From NCBI GenBank assembly GCA_034440235.1, contig JAWXBR010000009.1, positions 1 through 64,000 of the forward strand: a DNA stretch of 64,000 nucleotides, written 5' to 3'. The DNA comes from JAWXBR01 sp034440235 (GTDB lineage Bacteria; Bacteroidota; Ignavibacteria; Kapaibacteriales; Kapaibacteriaceae). This document shows, in pieces, positions 52,234-60,148 of the stretch. The translations under genes and the position numbers were made by a program. Position 1 is the first letter of the stretch; the number at the start of each line of letters is the position of its first letter. Under the pieces are notes generated by a model. The model was not told the DNA's origin, searched no databases, and saw only the letters and a program-made list of their open reading frames with translations.

Positions 52234-54281
52234 TAGCTAGAATCAATCATCTCCTTAAGCTCCGCTTCACTTAGCACCTTCACACCCAGTTCTTGAGCCT
52301 TAGTGAGTTTGCTGCCGGCGCTTTCGCCAGCGACGAGATACGATGTCTTTTTGCTGACGCTGCCCGAGGCCTTGCCGCCGAGGGCTTCGATGCGTTCTTC
52401 GGCTTCGCGACGTGTCATGGATACAAGTTCGCCCGTGAGCACAAACGTTAGACCTGCGAACTTCTGCGAAACAGGTGCCGAGGCTTCGCCTTCGAGTTGG
52501 AGTCCGGACGCACGAAGTAATTCGATAAGGGTCTTGTTAGGGGTCTCTGAGAAATAATCGATTACACTATCTGCAATGCGTTCGCCGATATCGTTGATGT
52601 TCGTGAGATCGTCTTTCGAAGCCCCTTGCAGCAAATCGATGGAGGGGAATGCACGCGCTAGAAGTTTAGCAACGCCTTCGCCCACAAAACGAATGCCGAG
52701 CGCAAACAGTACGCGTGCATATGGTTGTTGCTTGCTTCGTTCAATGCCCGCTGCAAGTCTGTCGAAACTCTTTGGTGCCCAGCGGTCGAGTGCGAGGATT
52801 TCGTCGCGACGCTGCGAGAGAGCGTAGATGTCTGCGATCGTGGCGAGCAGGCCGGCATCGATGAGTTGGTCGATAGACTTGTCACCAAGGCCGTCGATGT
52901 CCATTGCGTCGCGCGATGCAAAGTGCTGTAGCGTGCGGCGGGTCTGCCACGGACACGTTCCGTCGTTGCAGTACCATTGGGCTTCGCCTTCGGGACGGTG
53001 TAGCGGGGACTTGTGCGGACAAGGACATACGTGCGGCATGTGCCAGGGTGTTGCATCTGCGGGACGCTTTGCGACGACAACGCCTGACACCTTCGGAATT
53101 ACATCGCCACCCTTTTCTACAATTACGGTGTCGCCTATGCGCAAGTCGAGTTCGTGAATGTAATCTTCATTATGAAGTGTTGCGCGCGAGATAGTCGATC
53201 CGGCAAGTAGCACGGGTTCAAGTTCTGCAACGGGTGTCACAACGCCTGTACGTCCGACTTGCAACGTGATGTCGCGTAGAAGCGTTTCAGCTTTCTTGCT
53301 TTCATACTTGTACGCAATGGCCCAACGCGGTGAACGCGCAACGAAGCCCAGTTCGTCTTGCTGTCGCAGCGAGTCGACCTTTATAACAATACCATCGATT
53401 GCAAACGGCAGCGTGTCGCGCTTTTCGTCCCAGTCATTTATAAACTCGAACACTTCCTCAAGGCTACTGCACCTGCGTGTTGCACTGCTGGTCGGAAATC
53501 CCACCGACGACAGAATAGCAATGTTGTCGAAGTGGCTTGTGAGTTTTACGTCGTCGGTTGCAAGGAAGTACGCAACGAACTGCAACGGACGTGCTGCTAC
53601 CGCGCGCGAATCTTTTTGCTTGAGCGTACCTGCTGTCAAGTTGCGTGGATTTGCATAAGGCTTTTCTTCGCGCTCTTCGATTACTCTATTGAGTTCTATA
53701 AAATCAGCAGTAAGCATGAAGACCTCGCCACGGACTTCGAAAGAAGAGATGTTAAGAGAGAGCTCGTTTTCGATAGAAGCGAGGGAGAGGTTCGGTTGCT
53801 TTGCAACCACTAACGGAATCGAACGGAGCGTGCGCATGTTCTGCGTGACGTCGTCGCCCGATTCACCGTCTCCGCGTGTTGCTGCAAGAGCGAGTTGGTT
53901 GTCTTTGTACGTAATCGACATGGCAACGCCGTCGTATTTCAGTTCGCACACATATCGAACGACAGCCCCTTCCAACCCTTCCCTGACTCTTCGGTCGAAG
54001 TCTTCGACTTCTTCGCGCGTGTAGGTATTGGCGAGCGAAAGCATGGGCCGTGCATGCGGAACGGTACGAAATGTGCCGATGGGTGTGCCGCTTACACGCT
54101 GGGTGGGCGAGTCGGGGGTAACAAGCTCAGGATGTGCGGTTTCGAGGTCCTGGAGTTCCTTTAGAAGCCTGTCGTAGGCTCGATCGTCGACTTCCGGACG
54201 TGCCTCGACATAGTATAAGCGGTCGTGCCGACGGATAGCGTCACGTAATTCAATGATGCGCTGTTCTTTATCTAAGGCCAT
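52230..54281 (-). CDS. ligA: NAD-dependent DNA ligase LigA
   Basis: Seals nicks in duplex DNA during replication and repair using NAD+. Full-length at 683 residues: the N-terminal Ia domain (LYYVEARPEVDDRAYDRLL), nucleotidyltransferase with Lys115 in CELKYDGVAM, OB fold (VTPVAELEPVLLAGSTISRA), a Cys4 zinc finger (CPCPHKS ... CNDGTCPW), helix-hairpin-helix repeats (FASRDAMDIDGLGDKSIDQL) and a C-terminal BRCT domain (FAGLTFVLTGELVSMTRREA, SYLVAGESAGSKLTKA). It stands alone between the receptor fragment and msrC. Two octamers (52620, 53964) lie inside. Confidence 0.97.
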   Translation of the reverse strand: MALDKEQRIIELRDAIRRHDRLYYVEARPEVDDRAYDRLLKELQDLETAHPELVTPDSPTQRVSGTPIGTFRTVPHARPMLSLANTYTREEVEDFDRRVREGLEGAVVRYVCELKYDGVAMSITYKDNQLALAATRGDGESGDDVTQNMRTLRSIPLVVAKQPNLSLASIENELSLNISSFEVRGEVFMLTADFIELNRVIEEREEKPYANPRNLTAGTLKQKDSRAVAARPLQFVAYFLATDDVKLTSHFDNIAILSSVGFPTSSATRRCSSLEEVFEFINDWDEKRDTLPFAIDGIVIKVDSLRQQDELGFVARSPRWAIAYKYESKKAETLLRDITLQVGRTGVVTPVAELEPVLLAGSTISRATLHNEDYIHELDLRIGDTVIVEKGGDVIPKVSGVVVAKRPADATPWHMPHVCPCPHKSPLHRPEGEAQWYCNDGTCPWQTRRTLQHFASRDAMDIDGLGDKSIDQLIDAGLLATIADIYALSQRRDEILALDRWAPKSFDRLAAGIERSKQQPYARVLFALGIRFVGEGVAKLLARAFPSIDLLQGASKDDLTNINDIGERIADSVIDYFSETPNKTLIELLRASGLQLEGEASAPVSQKFAGLTFVLTGELVSMTRREAEERIEALGGKASGSVSKKTSYLVAGESAGSKLTKAQELGVKVLSEAELKEMIDSSY

Positions 54282-54378
54282 GGGCGAAATTAGTTACGAA
54301 ACTCATGTGTTACATTTGTAGGCGAGAATTCAGTCGGGGCACTGTTTACTCTTCAGTTCGACTCATAAGCTCCTTACT

Positions 54379-54897
54379 ATGACCATTACCCCCGACACAA
54401 CACATGCCTTCGCGACGACGGCCGATCTCTATGACCACGTATTGCGTGTTATCGCTGGATTAGTAGAAGGAGAGACAGATCGTACTGCCAACCTCGCAAA
54501 CGCTTCTGCTGCTCTTGCCCAGTTCGTACCCAACATTAACTGGGTTGGCTTTTACGTTTTCGATTCGCATGAATTAGTACTGGCTCCGTTTCAGGGACAT
54601 CCGGCGTGCATCCGCATTAAGATTGGCAAAGGCGTTTGCGGAACCGCTGCTCTCTTGCAACGCACGATAATTGTCCCAGACGTAAGCGCATTCGACGGAC
54701 ACATTGGATGCAACCCCGACACTCGATCGGAAATCGTCGTGCCGATGTTTCTACGTGGACAATTACTAGCTGTTCTCGATGTAGACAGCGCATCGCTCAA
54801 TCGTTTTAACGAAGACGATCGCGTTGGCCTACAACGCGTTGCGGCGTTGCTTACGCATACATGCGACTGGCCATACGGAGAAACGATTGGCGAATGA
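54379..54897 (+). CDS. msrC: Free methionine-(R)-sulfoxide reductase (GAF domain)
   Basis: A 172-residue single GAF-domain protein that repairs free methionine-R-sulfoxide. WVGFYVFDSHELVLAPFQG, then PACIRIKIGKGVCGTAA and GHIGCNPDTRSEIVVP, reproduces the fRMsr pattern with its three redox cysteines (Cys77, Cys87, Cys111). Reductant is thioredoxin in other species. It is divergent from ligA across 97 bases. Together with bshC it hints at thiol-based oxidative defence, but the genes are not linked. Confidence 0.9.
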   Translation: MTITPDTTHAFATTADLYDHVLRVIAGLVEGETDRTANLANASAALAQFVPNINWVGFYVFDSHELVLAPFQGHPACIRIKIGKGVCGTAALLQRTIIVPDVSAFDGHIGCNPDTRSEIVVPMFLRGQLLAVLDVDSASLNRFNEDDRVGLQRVAALLTHTCDWPYGETIGE

Positions 54898-54997
54898 TAT
54901 GCCGTAGTTGGCGGCAACGCTCACTTTTATTGTTCTCTTAGTATTCGATTAGTTTTCGCTGCGTCACATTTTGCATGAGCTGTCGCATGTACATCGC

Positions 54998-56644
54998 ATG
55001 CGCCACCTAGTTGTCAGTATGCTTTTCACCGCCGCATGTATACAAATACATGCGCAGCTCACAGTTAACGAAGTACATCCAACGCCCGCTGCTGGTGAAC
55101 CCGAATGGATAGAATGCGTTAACACCACGAGTCGTTGGATTAATATTTCGAATTGGTATGTGTGCGATAACCGCTCTTGTTGTGTGGTGCCTGCAGACAC
55201 ACGTATTCCGCCTTACGCATACGTCGTCTTAACGCGCGATAGCGCGGCCCTGCGCGAAGCGCGCCCCCTACCCGCAGATGCAGTGCTGATTGAAGCGAAA
55301 CTTCCGTCGCTAAACAACACCATCGACGAGGTCTACTTGCGCAACTCCGATTCCACACTCGTCGATTCTATAGGTTATACGATGGCATGGGGCCGAAAGG
55401 GGCTGACGCTCGAACGTGCGGTGGCAAATGGACAAAACACGTGGTCGGCTTCACTAGCTTCTGATAGCGCTACGTGTGGGTATTTGAATTCTGTGGTGCG
55501 GTTGGAATATGACCTACGAATTGCCGAGATCCGCGCTGGTAAGGGTACGTTGGACGTGGTGGTTGTCAATCACGGAAAACACACGTCGTCGGTGCGAGGG
55601 TGCTCGATGCTGCTTGAAGGATTGGAGTACAGCGAACTGCAAGCAAACATCCCTGGATTGCTTGCAGATGAACTGTATGTGTGGAGCATTGATATAGAGG
55701 TGCTGCACAGCCTTCATCCGCAACTGCAAATAGACGTCGAGGCTGTATTTGACGGAGCAGATGACCGCTCAGAAAATGATGCACTGCGAAGGATGCTGAC
55801 GTTACCTCCGATAATAAACACAGTTACAATTACAGAAATCATGTTTGACCCGTTTGAAACGCAGGCTGACTATGTTGAGATCTGCAATGCGGGGACCGAT
55901 ACCATCGACCTTGACGGGTGGTATATCATGGATGGAGTAGCAGGTGTGACCGAAGATCGAACGCGCGCAACAATAAATGCATCGCTTGTGCTGCGTCCGG
56001 GTGAGTATGGCGTCGTGCTCATGGACACCCTGCGCTCTTCGATGATGCTCGCAGGTGATCGTAAGCGCTCGTATATCTGTACGCGTGGTATCAATGCAAA
56101 TGCAAACGGCGACGCACTCGCACTATATACATCGAGTGGATTTCTTGTTGACAGTGTCTTGTATACCAGCGATATGCATGCAGAATCGGTTATAGATGCA
56201 AAGGGAATTGCGTTGGAAAAACTCAATCCGAAGTTGGCCGGACTCGCGCCATCGTCATGGACATCGAGTGGCAACCTAAAAGGGGGCACTCCTGCTCGTG
56301 CAAATAGCGTCCAGATCGAAGTGCCCATCACCACCTCGCTCGCTGCATTGCCGAGTCCGTTCAGCTCTATACAGGGCACTCGGTTCTACCCCTGCGTCAT
56401 CGCCTTTCAGCAGCCCTTTCTGCATGCAATTGTGGGCTTGCGCATCTGCACACCCGACGGGCATCACGTTAGGTGGTTGCTTAACGCAGTCTTTGCGGGT
56501 AGTGATGGCCTCGTTGTTTGGGATGGCACCGACGACCTTGGAAGGCGGGTGAAGACTGGACCATACGTCGCAACCCTCGAAGTCGCAGACACTGGTACTT
56601 CGCGTATTCATAACAACGTGGCAGTCGTCGTGGTCGGGGAATAG
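54998..56644 (+). CDS. Secreted lamin-tail-domain protein with FlgD-like C-terminus
   Basis: About 548 residues. Start ATG 54998 gives the signal peptide MRHLVVSMLFTAACIQIHAQ; the frame extends to a TTG at 54971. Two lamin tail domains are visible: LTVNEVHPTPAAGEPEWIEC ... ISNWYVCDN at 20-130 and ITEIMFDPFETQADYVEICN ... DLDGWYIMDG at 270-400. The end (VWDGTDDLGRRVKTGPYVATLEVAD) is a FlgD Ig-like domain, often found in FCB-group secreted proteins in place of a T9SS signal. LTDs mediate surface or nuclease/phosphatase attachment elsewhere; no enzyme is present here. Confidence 0.78.
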   Translation: MRHLVVSMLFTAACIQIHAQLTVNEVHPTPAAGEPEWIECVNTTSRWINISNWYVCDNRSCCVVPADTRIPPYAYVVLTRDSAALREARPLPADAVLIEAKLPSLNNTIDEVYLRNSDSTLVDSIGYTMAWGRKGLTLERAVANGQNTWSASLASDSATCGYLNSVVRLEYDLRIAEIRAGKGTLDVVVVNHGKHTSSVRGCSMLLEGLEYSELQANIPGLLADELYVWSIDIEVLHSLHPQLQIDVEAVFDGADDRSENDALRRMLTLPPIINTVTITEIMFDPFETQADYVEICNAGTDTIDLDGWYIMDGVAGVTEDRTRATINASLVLRPGEYGVVLMDTLRSSMMLAGDRKRSYICTRGINANANGDALALYTSSGFLVDSVLYTSDMHAESVIDAKGIALEKLNPKLAGLAPSSWTSSGNLKGGTPARANSVQIEVPITTSLAALPSPFSSIQGTRFYPCVIAFQQPFLHAIVGLRICTPDGHHVRWLLNAVFAGSDGLVVWDGTDDLGRRVKTGPYVATLEVADTGTSRIHNNVAVVVVGE

Positions 56645-56660
56645 GGTTAATTTTGCTGTT

Positions 56661-58772
56661 ATGGCAAAACGTAAGAAGCTGGCCGACCCAGCCGACCCGG
56701 CGGAAGTGGTCGCTATCGATCTTGATGACGAGTCACTGTATTTCAACCGCGAGCTCTCGTGGCTCGAGTTTAATCGCCGTGTGCTCGAAGAAGCATCTGA
56801 TGCATCGCACCCATTGTTGGAGCGACTGAAGTTCCTTGGAATTTTTGCGACGAATCTTGATGAGTTTTTCATGATTCGTGTCGCGGGACTAAAAGAGCAG
56901 ATCTATTCGGGCGTAACCGAGCTCTTTCCAGACGGGATGTCGCCCCTCGAACAGGTCAAAGAAATTCGTTCGTTGCTCCTGCCATTGTATCAATGGCAAT
57001 CGGACATCTACCGAAATGACGTCGTCCCGGCGTTGAAGCGCGAGGGCATTGTCTTTCACACGTTTGACGATCTGACCAAGGAAGAGAAGGCGCATTACGC
57101 GCATGACTTCGTCGATAACATTATGCCGGTGCTTACGCCGCTTGCGCTCGACCCGGGACATCCTTTTCCGCGTTTGTTAAATCGTTCTTTGAACATTGCA
57201 TTTGTGTTGATAGACGAAGTGGATTCGGAAGAAGAAATCCGAATTGCTGTAATGCAGTTGCCTTCGGCATTACCGCGACTTGTGAAGTTGAGCAGAACGG
57301 GCGGACACCATTACATCCCGTTAGAAGAAGTTATTCGTGCGCAGGGCGAAAGTCTGTTTCCCGGACTTCGTCTGCGTGAGAGCCACGTGTTTCGTGTGAC
57401 GCGCGATGCCGAAGTAGACATTGCAGAAGACGAAGCCAACGATCTCATCACGGCTGTTGCAGAAGGAATTCGTCAGCGGCGCTGGGGCACCGACCCAGTG
57501 CGTATGGAGGTTGGTCCGGACATGCCGCGCATGCTCCAGCAGTCCCTCATGAAATCGCTCGACCTAGAGCCCCTTGACATTTACAGTCTGCATTTGCCCC
57601 TCAACGTTCAGGATTATCTGGCGCTCATGCAGCTAGACAAACGCAAGCTCAAAGATCCGCCGCTAACGTCACGCGTGTTGCCCGAATTCACCCAAGAAGG
57701 TGTAAGTATCTTCGATGTGCTGAAAGAAGGCGACATAATGGTGCAGCACCCATTCGATTCGTTCACGAATTCTGTTGTGCGATTCATTCAGCAGGGTGCC
57801 GACGATCCGAATGTATTGGCAATGAAGATCACGCTGTATCGCGCTGGTGGTTCGTCGCCGGTTATCGAAGCACTCAAACGTGCTGCAAGCAACGGAAAAA
57901 ACGTCACGGCATTTGTCGAACTCAAGGCACGCTTCGACGAAGAAAACAATATTCAGTGGGCGAGAGAACTTGAACATGCGGGCGTGCATGTTGTGTATGG
58001 CGTCATGGGACTCAAAACACACTGCAAGGTCTGCCTCGTTGTTCGCAAGGAAGGCAAGAACGTTCTGACATACGCACACGTCAGCACCGGCAATTACAAC
58101 CTCACAACATCACGCGTCTACACCGACATAGGCATCTTCACTGGCAATCAGGAATTCGAGCGCGATTTTGTGCATCTTTTCAACCTGTTAACAGGCTACT
58201 CGAAGTACAAAGGCTGGCAACACATTGGAGTAGCGCCGGTAAATCTTCGCGAACGGTTTATCGAACTCATACGCCGTGAGACCACCCATCAGGAAGGGGG
58301 CAAGAAGGGGCACATTGTTGCAAAACTTAATGCCATCACCGATCCTGTAATTATGCGCGAACTCTATCGTGCTTCAATGGCTGGCGTAAAAATCGAACTC
58401 ATCATTCGTGGTGTGTGCGCAATACGTCCCGGACTCAAAGGCATCAGCGAAACCATCACCGTCCGTAGCATCCTCGACCGCTTCCTCGAACACTCGCGCA
58501 TCTTCTGGTTCCGCAACGATGGCGACGAAGAGATCTTCATCTCAAGCGCAGATTGGATGACGCGCAACATGATTCGTCGCGTCGAACTCCTCTTCCCCGT
58601 CTACGACCCAAAGATCAAAAAGCGTCTGCGCGACATCCTAAAGGTCTACCTCGCAGACAACGTCAAGGCGCGCACGCTCACAAGCGAAGGCACATACGTG
58701 CGCGTTGCACCCGACGAAGCCGCACCTCTCCGCGCACAAGGCGGGTTCCTTGATGCGGCGAAGAAGAAGTAG
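56661..58772 (+). CDS. ppk1: Polyphosphate kinase 1
   Basis: Makes polyphosphate from ATP. A 703-residue protein with the four PPK1 domains: FNRELSWLEFNRRVLEEA and FLGIFATNLDEFFMIRVAGL (N domain), a head domain (LTPLALDPGHPFPRLLNRSL), and the two PLD-like C domains with MKITLYRAGGSSPVIEAL and YAHVSTGNYN, where His473 is the phosphorylated residue. AIRPGLKGISETITVRSI and FWFRNDGDEEIFISSADWM complete the active site. It starts 16 bases after the LTD gene. The end is Lys-rich (DAAKKK). phoD in the window is also phosphate-related but distant. Confidence 0.96.
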   Translation: MAKRKKLADPADPAEVVAIDLDDESLYFNRELSWLEFNRRVLEEASDASHPLLERLKFLGIFATNLDEFFMIRVAGLKEQIYSGVTELFPDGMSPLEQVKEIRSLLLPLYQWQSDIYRNDVVPALKREGIVFHTFDDLTKEEKAHYAHDFVDNIMPVLTPLALDPGHPFPRLLNRSLNIAFVLIDEVDSEEEIRIAVMQLPSALPRLVKLSRTGGHHYIPLEEVIRAQGESLFPGLRLRESHVFRVTRDAEVDIAEDEANDLITAVAEGIRQRRWGTDPVRMEVGPDMPRMLQQSLMKSLDLEPLDIYSLHLPLNVQDYLALMQLDKRKLKDPPLTSRVLPEFTQEGVSIFDVLKEGDIMVQHPFDSFTNSVVRFIQQGADDPNVLAMKITLYRAGGSSPVIEALKRAASNGKNVTAFVELKARFDEENNIQWARELEHAGVHVVYGVMGLKTHCKVCLVVRKEGKNVLTYAHVSTGNYNLTTSRVYTDIGIFTGNQEFERDFVHLFNLLTGYSKYKGWQHIGVAPVNLRERFIELIRRETTHQEGGKKGHIVAKLNAITDPVIMRELYRASMAGVKIELIIRGVCAIRPGLKGISETITVRSILDRFLEHSRIFWFRNDGDEEIFISSADWMTRNMIRRVELLFPVYDPKIKKRLRDILKVYLADNVKARTLTSEGTYVRVAPDEAAPLRAQGGFLDAAKKK

Positions 58773-58874
58773 ATGTTTCCTACGGCGAAAACCATGCTCG
58801 TTGGTGCGGATGGCTTTCCGATAGAAGAATTCCTTGAGCGCACACCACAAGATTTACTCGACATGGTGCGGTAG
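58773..58874 (+). CDS. Possible 33-residue small ORF between ppk1 and the permease
   Basis: An ATG directly abuts the ppk1 stop and opens 33 codons (MFPTAKTMLVGADG, then PIEEFLERTPQDLLDMVR) ending eight bases before the permease ATG. The tight packing and lack of other content are consistent with a small gene, but the peptide resembles nothing I know and could be a remnant. No SD precedes it. Confidence 0.3.
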   Translation: MFPTAKTMLVGADGFPIEEFLERTPQDLLDMVR

Positions 58875-58882
58875 ATTGCATC

Positions 58883-60148
58883 ATGTCCGTGCCCTTCTTC
58901 ATAGCCCGTCGTTACCTGCGTCCGCAACGATTCTCGTTCATCACGATTATCTCGTTATCGTCAGTACTCGGCATCGTCATCGGCACGGCGGCATTGATTA
59001 TCGTTATGTCGTTGTTTAACGGCTTCAGGAATATGGCCAGCGAGATGCTCGTAGGCTTCGGACCCCACATGCGTGTTGAAATGCGAGGGGAGAACTCTGC
59101 GCAGGCTAACTCACTTGAGCAGGGGGCTGCGTCCGCTGGTCAGGGGGCTGCGTCAGCTAATGCGAAGATCGCCGCGCATGCAAAAGGGGCTTTTGTCGTG
59201 CCCGTATATGCTTCGAAGCTAGTGATAGTATGCAGGGGCATGACGAATGCCGTGCAGGGCATTGGATTAGAAGAAAACGACGCCTCGAAGCTCGTTGGAA
59301 TTCGCCGCAGTGTAGTTATGGGCGAGTTTCTAACCGTACCTCTCGACAACATGCCATCGATTGTGCTTGCTGCTGGTGTTGCAGAAAAGATGCAGGTGCT
59401 TGTAGGTGATACGGTGCAACTGTACGCGCCAGAGATGATAGAGCAAGCGATGACAGGGATGATTCCGAGTGGACGTCCGACGATTGTGCGCGGAGTGTTT
59501 CAGTCGAACACGTCTCGCGACGTAGACTACACCTACGCATACCTCGATGCAAAACTTATGCGTGCTCTTACCAAGCGTGATGAGCCGACGTACTTCGATG
59601 TTTACCTGCCCGACGCAACAGGCTCTCAAGAAACGGCTGAAGCTCTCCAAGCAGAACTCGGACCTTCCGCGCATGTGCGCTCTTGGGAGCAACTGAATCA
59701 AGGCATAACAGATACGATGAAGCTCGAGCGCATAGGTGCGTTTATCGTGCTAATGCTGATCGTCGTTGTTGCAGTATTTAATGTGCTCGTTTCTTTAACG
59801 CTAAGTGTTGTAGAGAAGCGACGCGACATTGCAATACTGCGTACCGTTGGTTTTACATCTCGTGAAGTCGGACACCTTTATTTACTGCAGGGTATACTCA
59901 TCGGCTGTGTGAGCGTAACACTTGGGGTGTTGCTTGGTGTGGGTGTGGCGTACGGACAAATCTATTTCGGCTGGGTGAGGTTCGATCCAGCTGCAGGATA
60001 TCTTATTGCACAGCTACCTATGGATGTACATGCAGAAGATGTTGCACTTACCGCCATCGTTGCACTTGTCTTGGCGTCGCTTGCAGCAATCTATCCCTCG
60101 AGGCGTGCTGCTTCTCTAGTTGTCGCAGAAGCACTACGGTCAGAGTGA
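58883..60148 (+). CDS. LolC/LolE-family lipoprotein-releasing ABC permease
   Basis: A 421-residue MacB/FtsX-type permease. The N-terminal FFIARRYLRPQRFSFITIIS is diagnostic of LolC/E, followed by a first helix, a large periplasmic domain (about 45-270) and three C-terminal helices (LMLIVVVAVFNVLVSLTLSV, with VEKRRDIAILRTVGFTSREV as coupling region). The end LAAIYPSRRAASLVVAEALRSE is the conserved finish. It would extract lipoproteins with an unseen LolD ATPase. A 21-base tandem duplication at 59120-59161 inserts QGAASAG-QGAASAN. The last 58 bases overlap antisense hemW. Confidence 0.88.
   Translation: MSVPFFIARRYLRPQRFSFITIISLSSVLGIVIGTAALIIVMSLFNGFRNMASEMLVGFGPHMRVEMRGENSAQANSLEQGAASAGQGAASANAKIAAHAKGAFVVPVYASKLVIVCRGMTNAVQGIGLEENDASKLVGIRRSVVMGEFLTVPLDNMPSIVLAAGVAEKMQVLVGDTVQLYAPEMIEQAMTGMIPSGRPTIVRGVFQSNTSRDVDYTYAYLDAKLMRALTKRDEPTYFDVYLPDATGSQETAEALQAELGPSAHVRSWEQLNQGITDTMKLERIGAFIVLMLIVVVAVFNVLVSLTLSVVEKRRDIAILRTVGFTSREVGHLYLLQGILIGCVSVTLGVLLGVGVAYGQIYFGWVRFDPAAGYLIAQLPMDVHAEDVALTAIVALVLASLAAIYPSRRAASLVVAEALRSE
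59120..59161. repeat. 21-base tandem duplication inside the permease gene
   Basis: Two copies of CAGGGGGCTGCGTC plus seven further bases (59120-59140 and 59141-59161) differ at four positions. Each contains AGGGGGCT, a one-base-longer form of the dispersed octamer, and a true octamer lies 23 bases on at 59184. The peptide QGAASAG is repeated in a loop of the periplasmic domain, where extra length is probably tolerated. Confidence 0.85.

Larger units (their letters stand above)
176..59191. repeat. Dispersed octamer AAGGGGCT, 27 copies across the window
   Basis: Plus-strand copies begin at 176, 3141, 4489, 5017, 8657, 10716, 11762, 18913, 26566, 34914, 37183, 45607, 55397 and 59184. Minus-strand copies (AGCCCCTT) begin at 5820, 9593, 13170, 20589, 22313, 25622, 29786, 35440, 41820, 44486, 52620, 53964 and 57568. 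About two are expected by chance at even base composition. Copies occur in all codon phases and in genes of both directions, and both clear terminators contain an inverted pair. Flanking bases show no further consensus. At least ten five-G variants (AGGGGGCT) also occur. Counted by eye, so a few could be missed. Confidence 0.85.

Noticed and set aside
52062..52274. A 70-codon open frame rich in Arg, His and Pro
   Set aside because: Another frame of the same bases encodes a recognisable TonB-receptor C-terminus ending in stop; the Arg/Pro-rich frame is its shadow.
176..59191. AAGGGGCT as a Chi-like or chromosome-orienting (KOPS) signal
   Set aside because: Those motifs are skewed to one strand over long distances; here 14 and 13 copies lie on the two strands and are interspersed.
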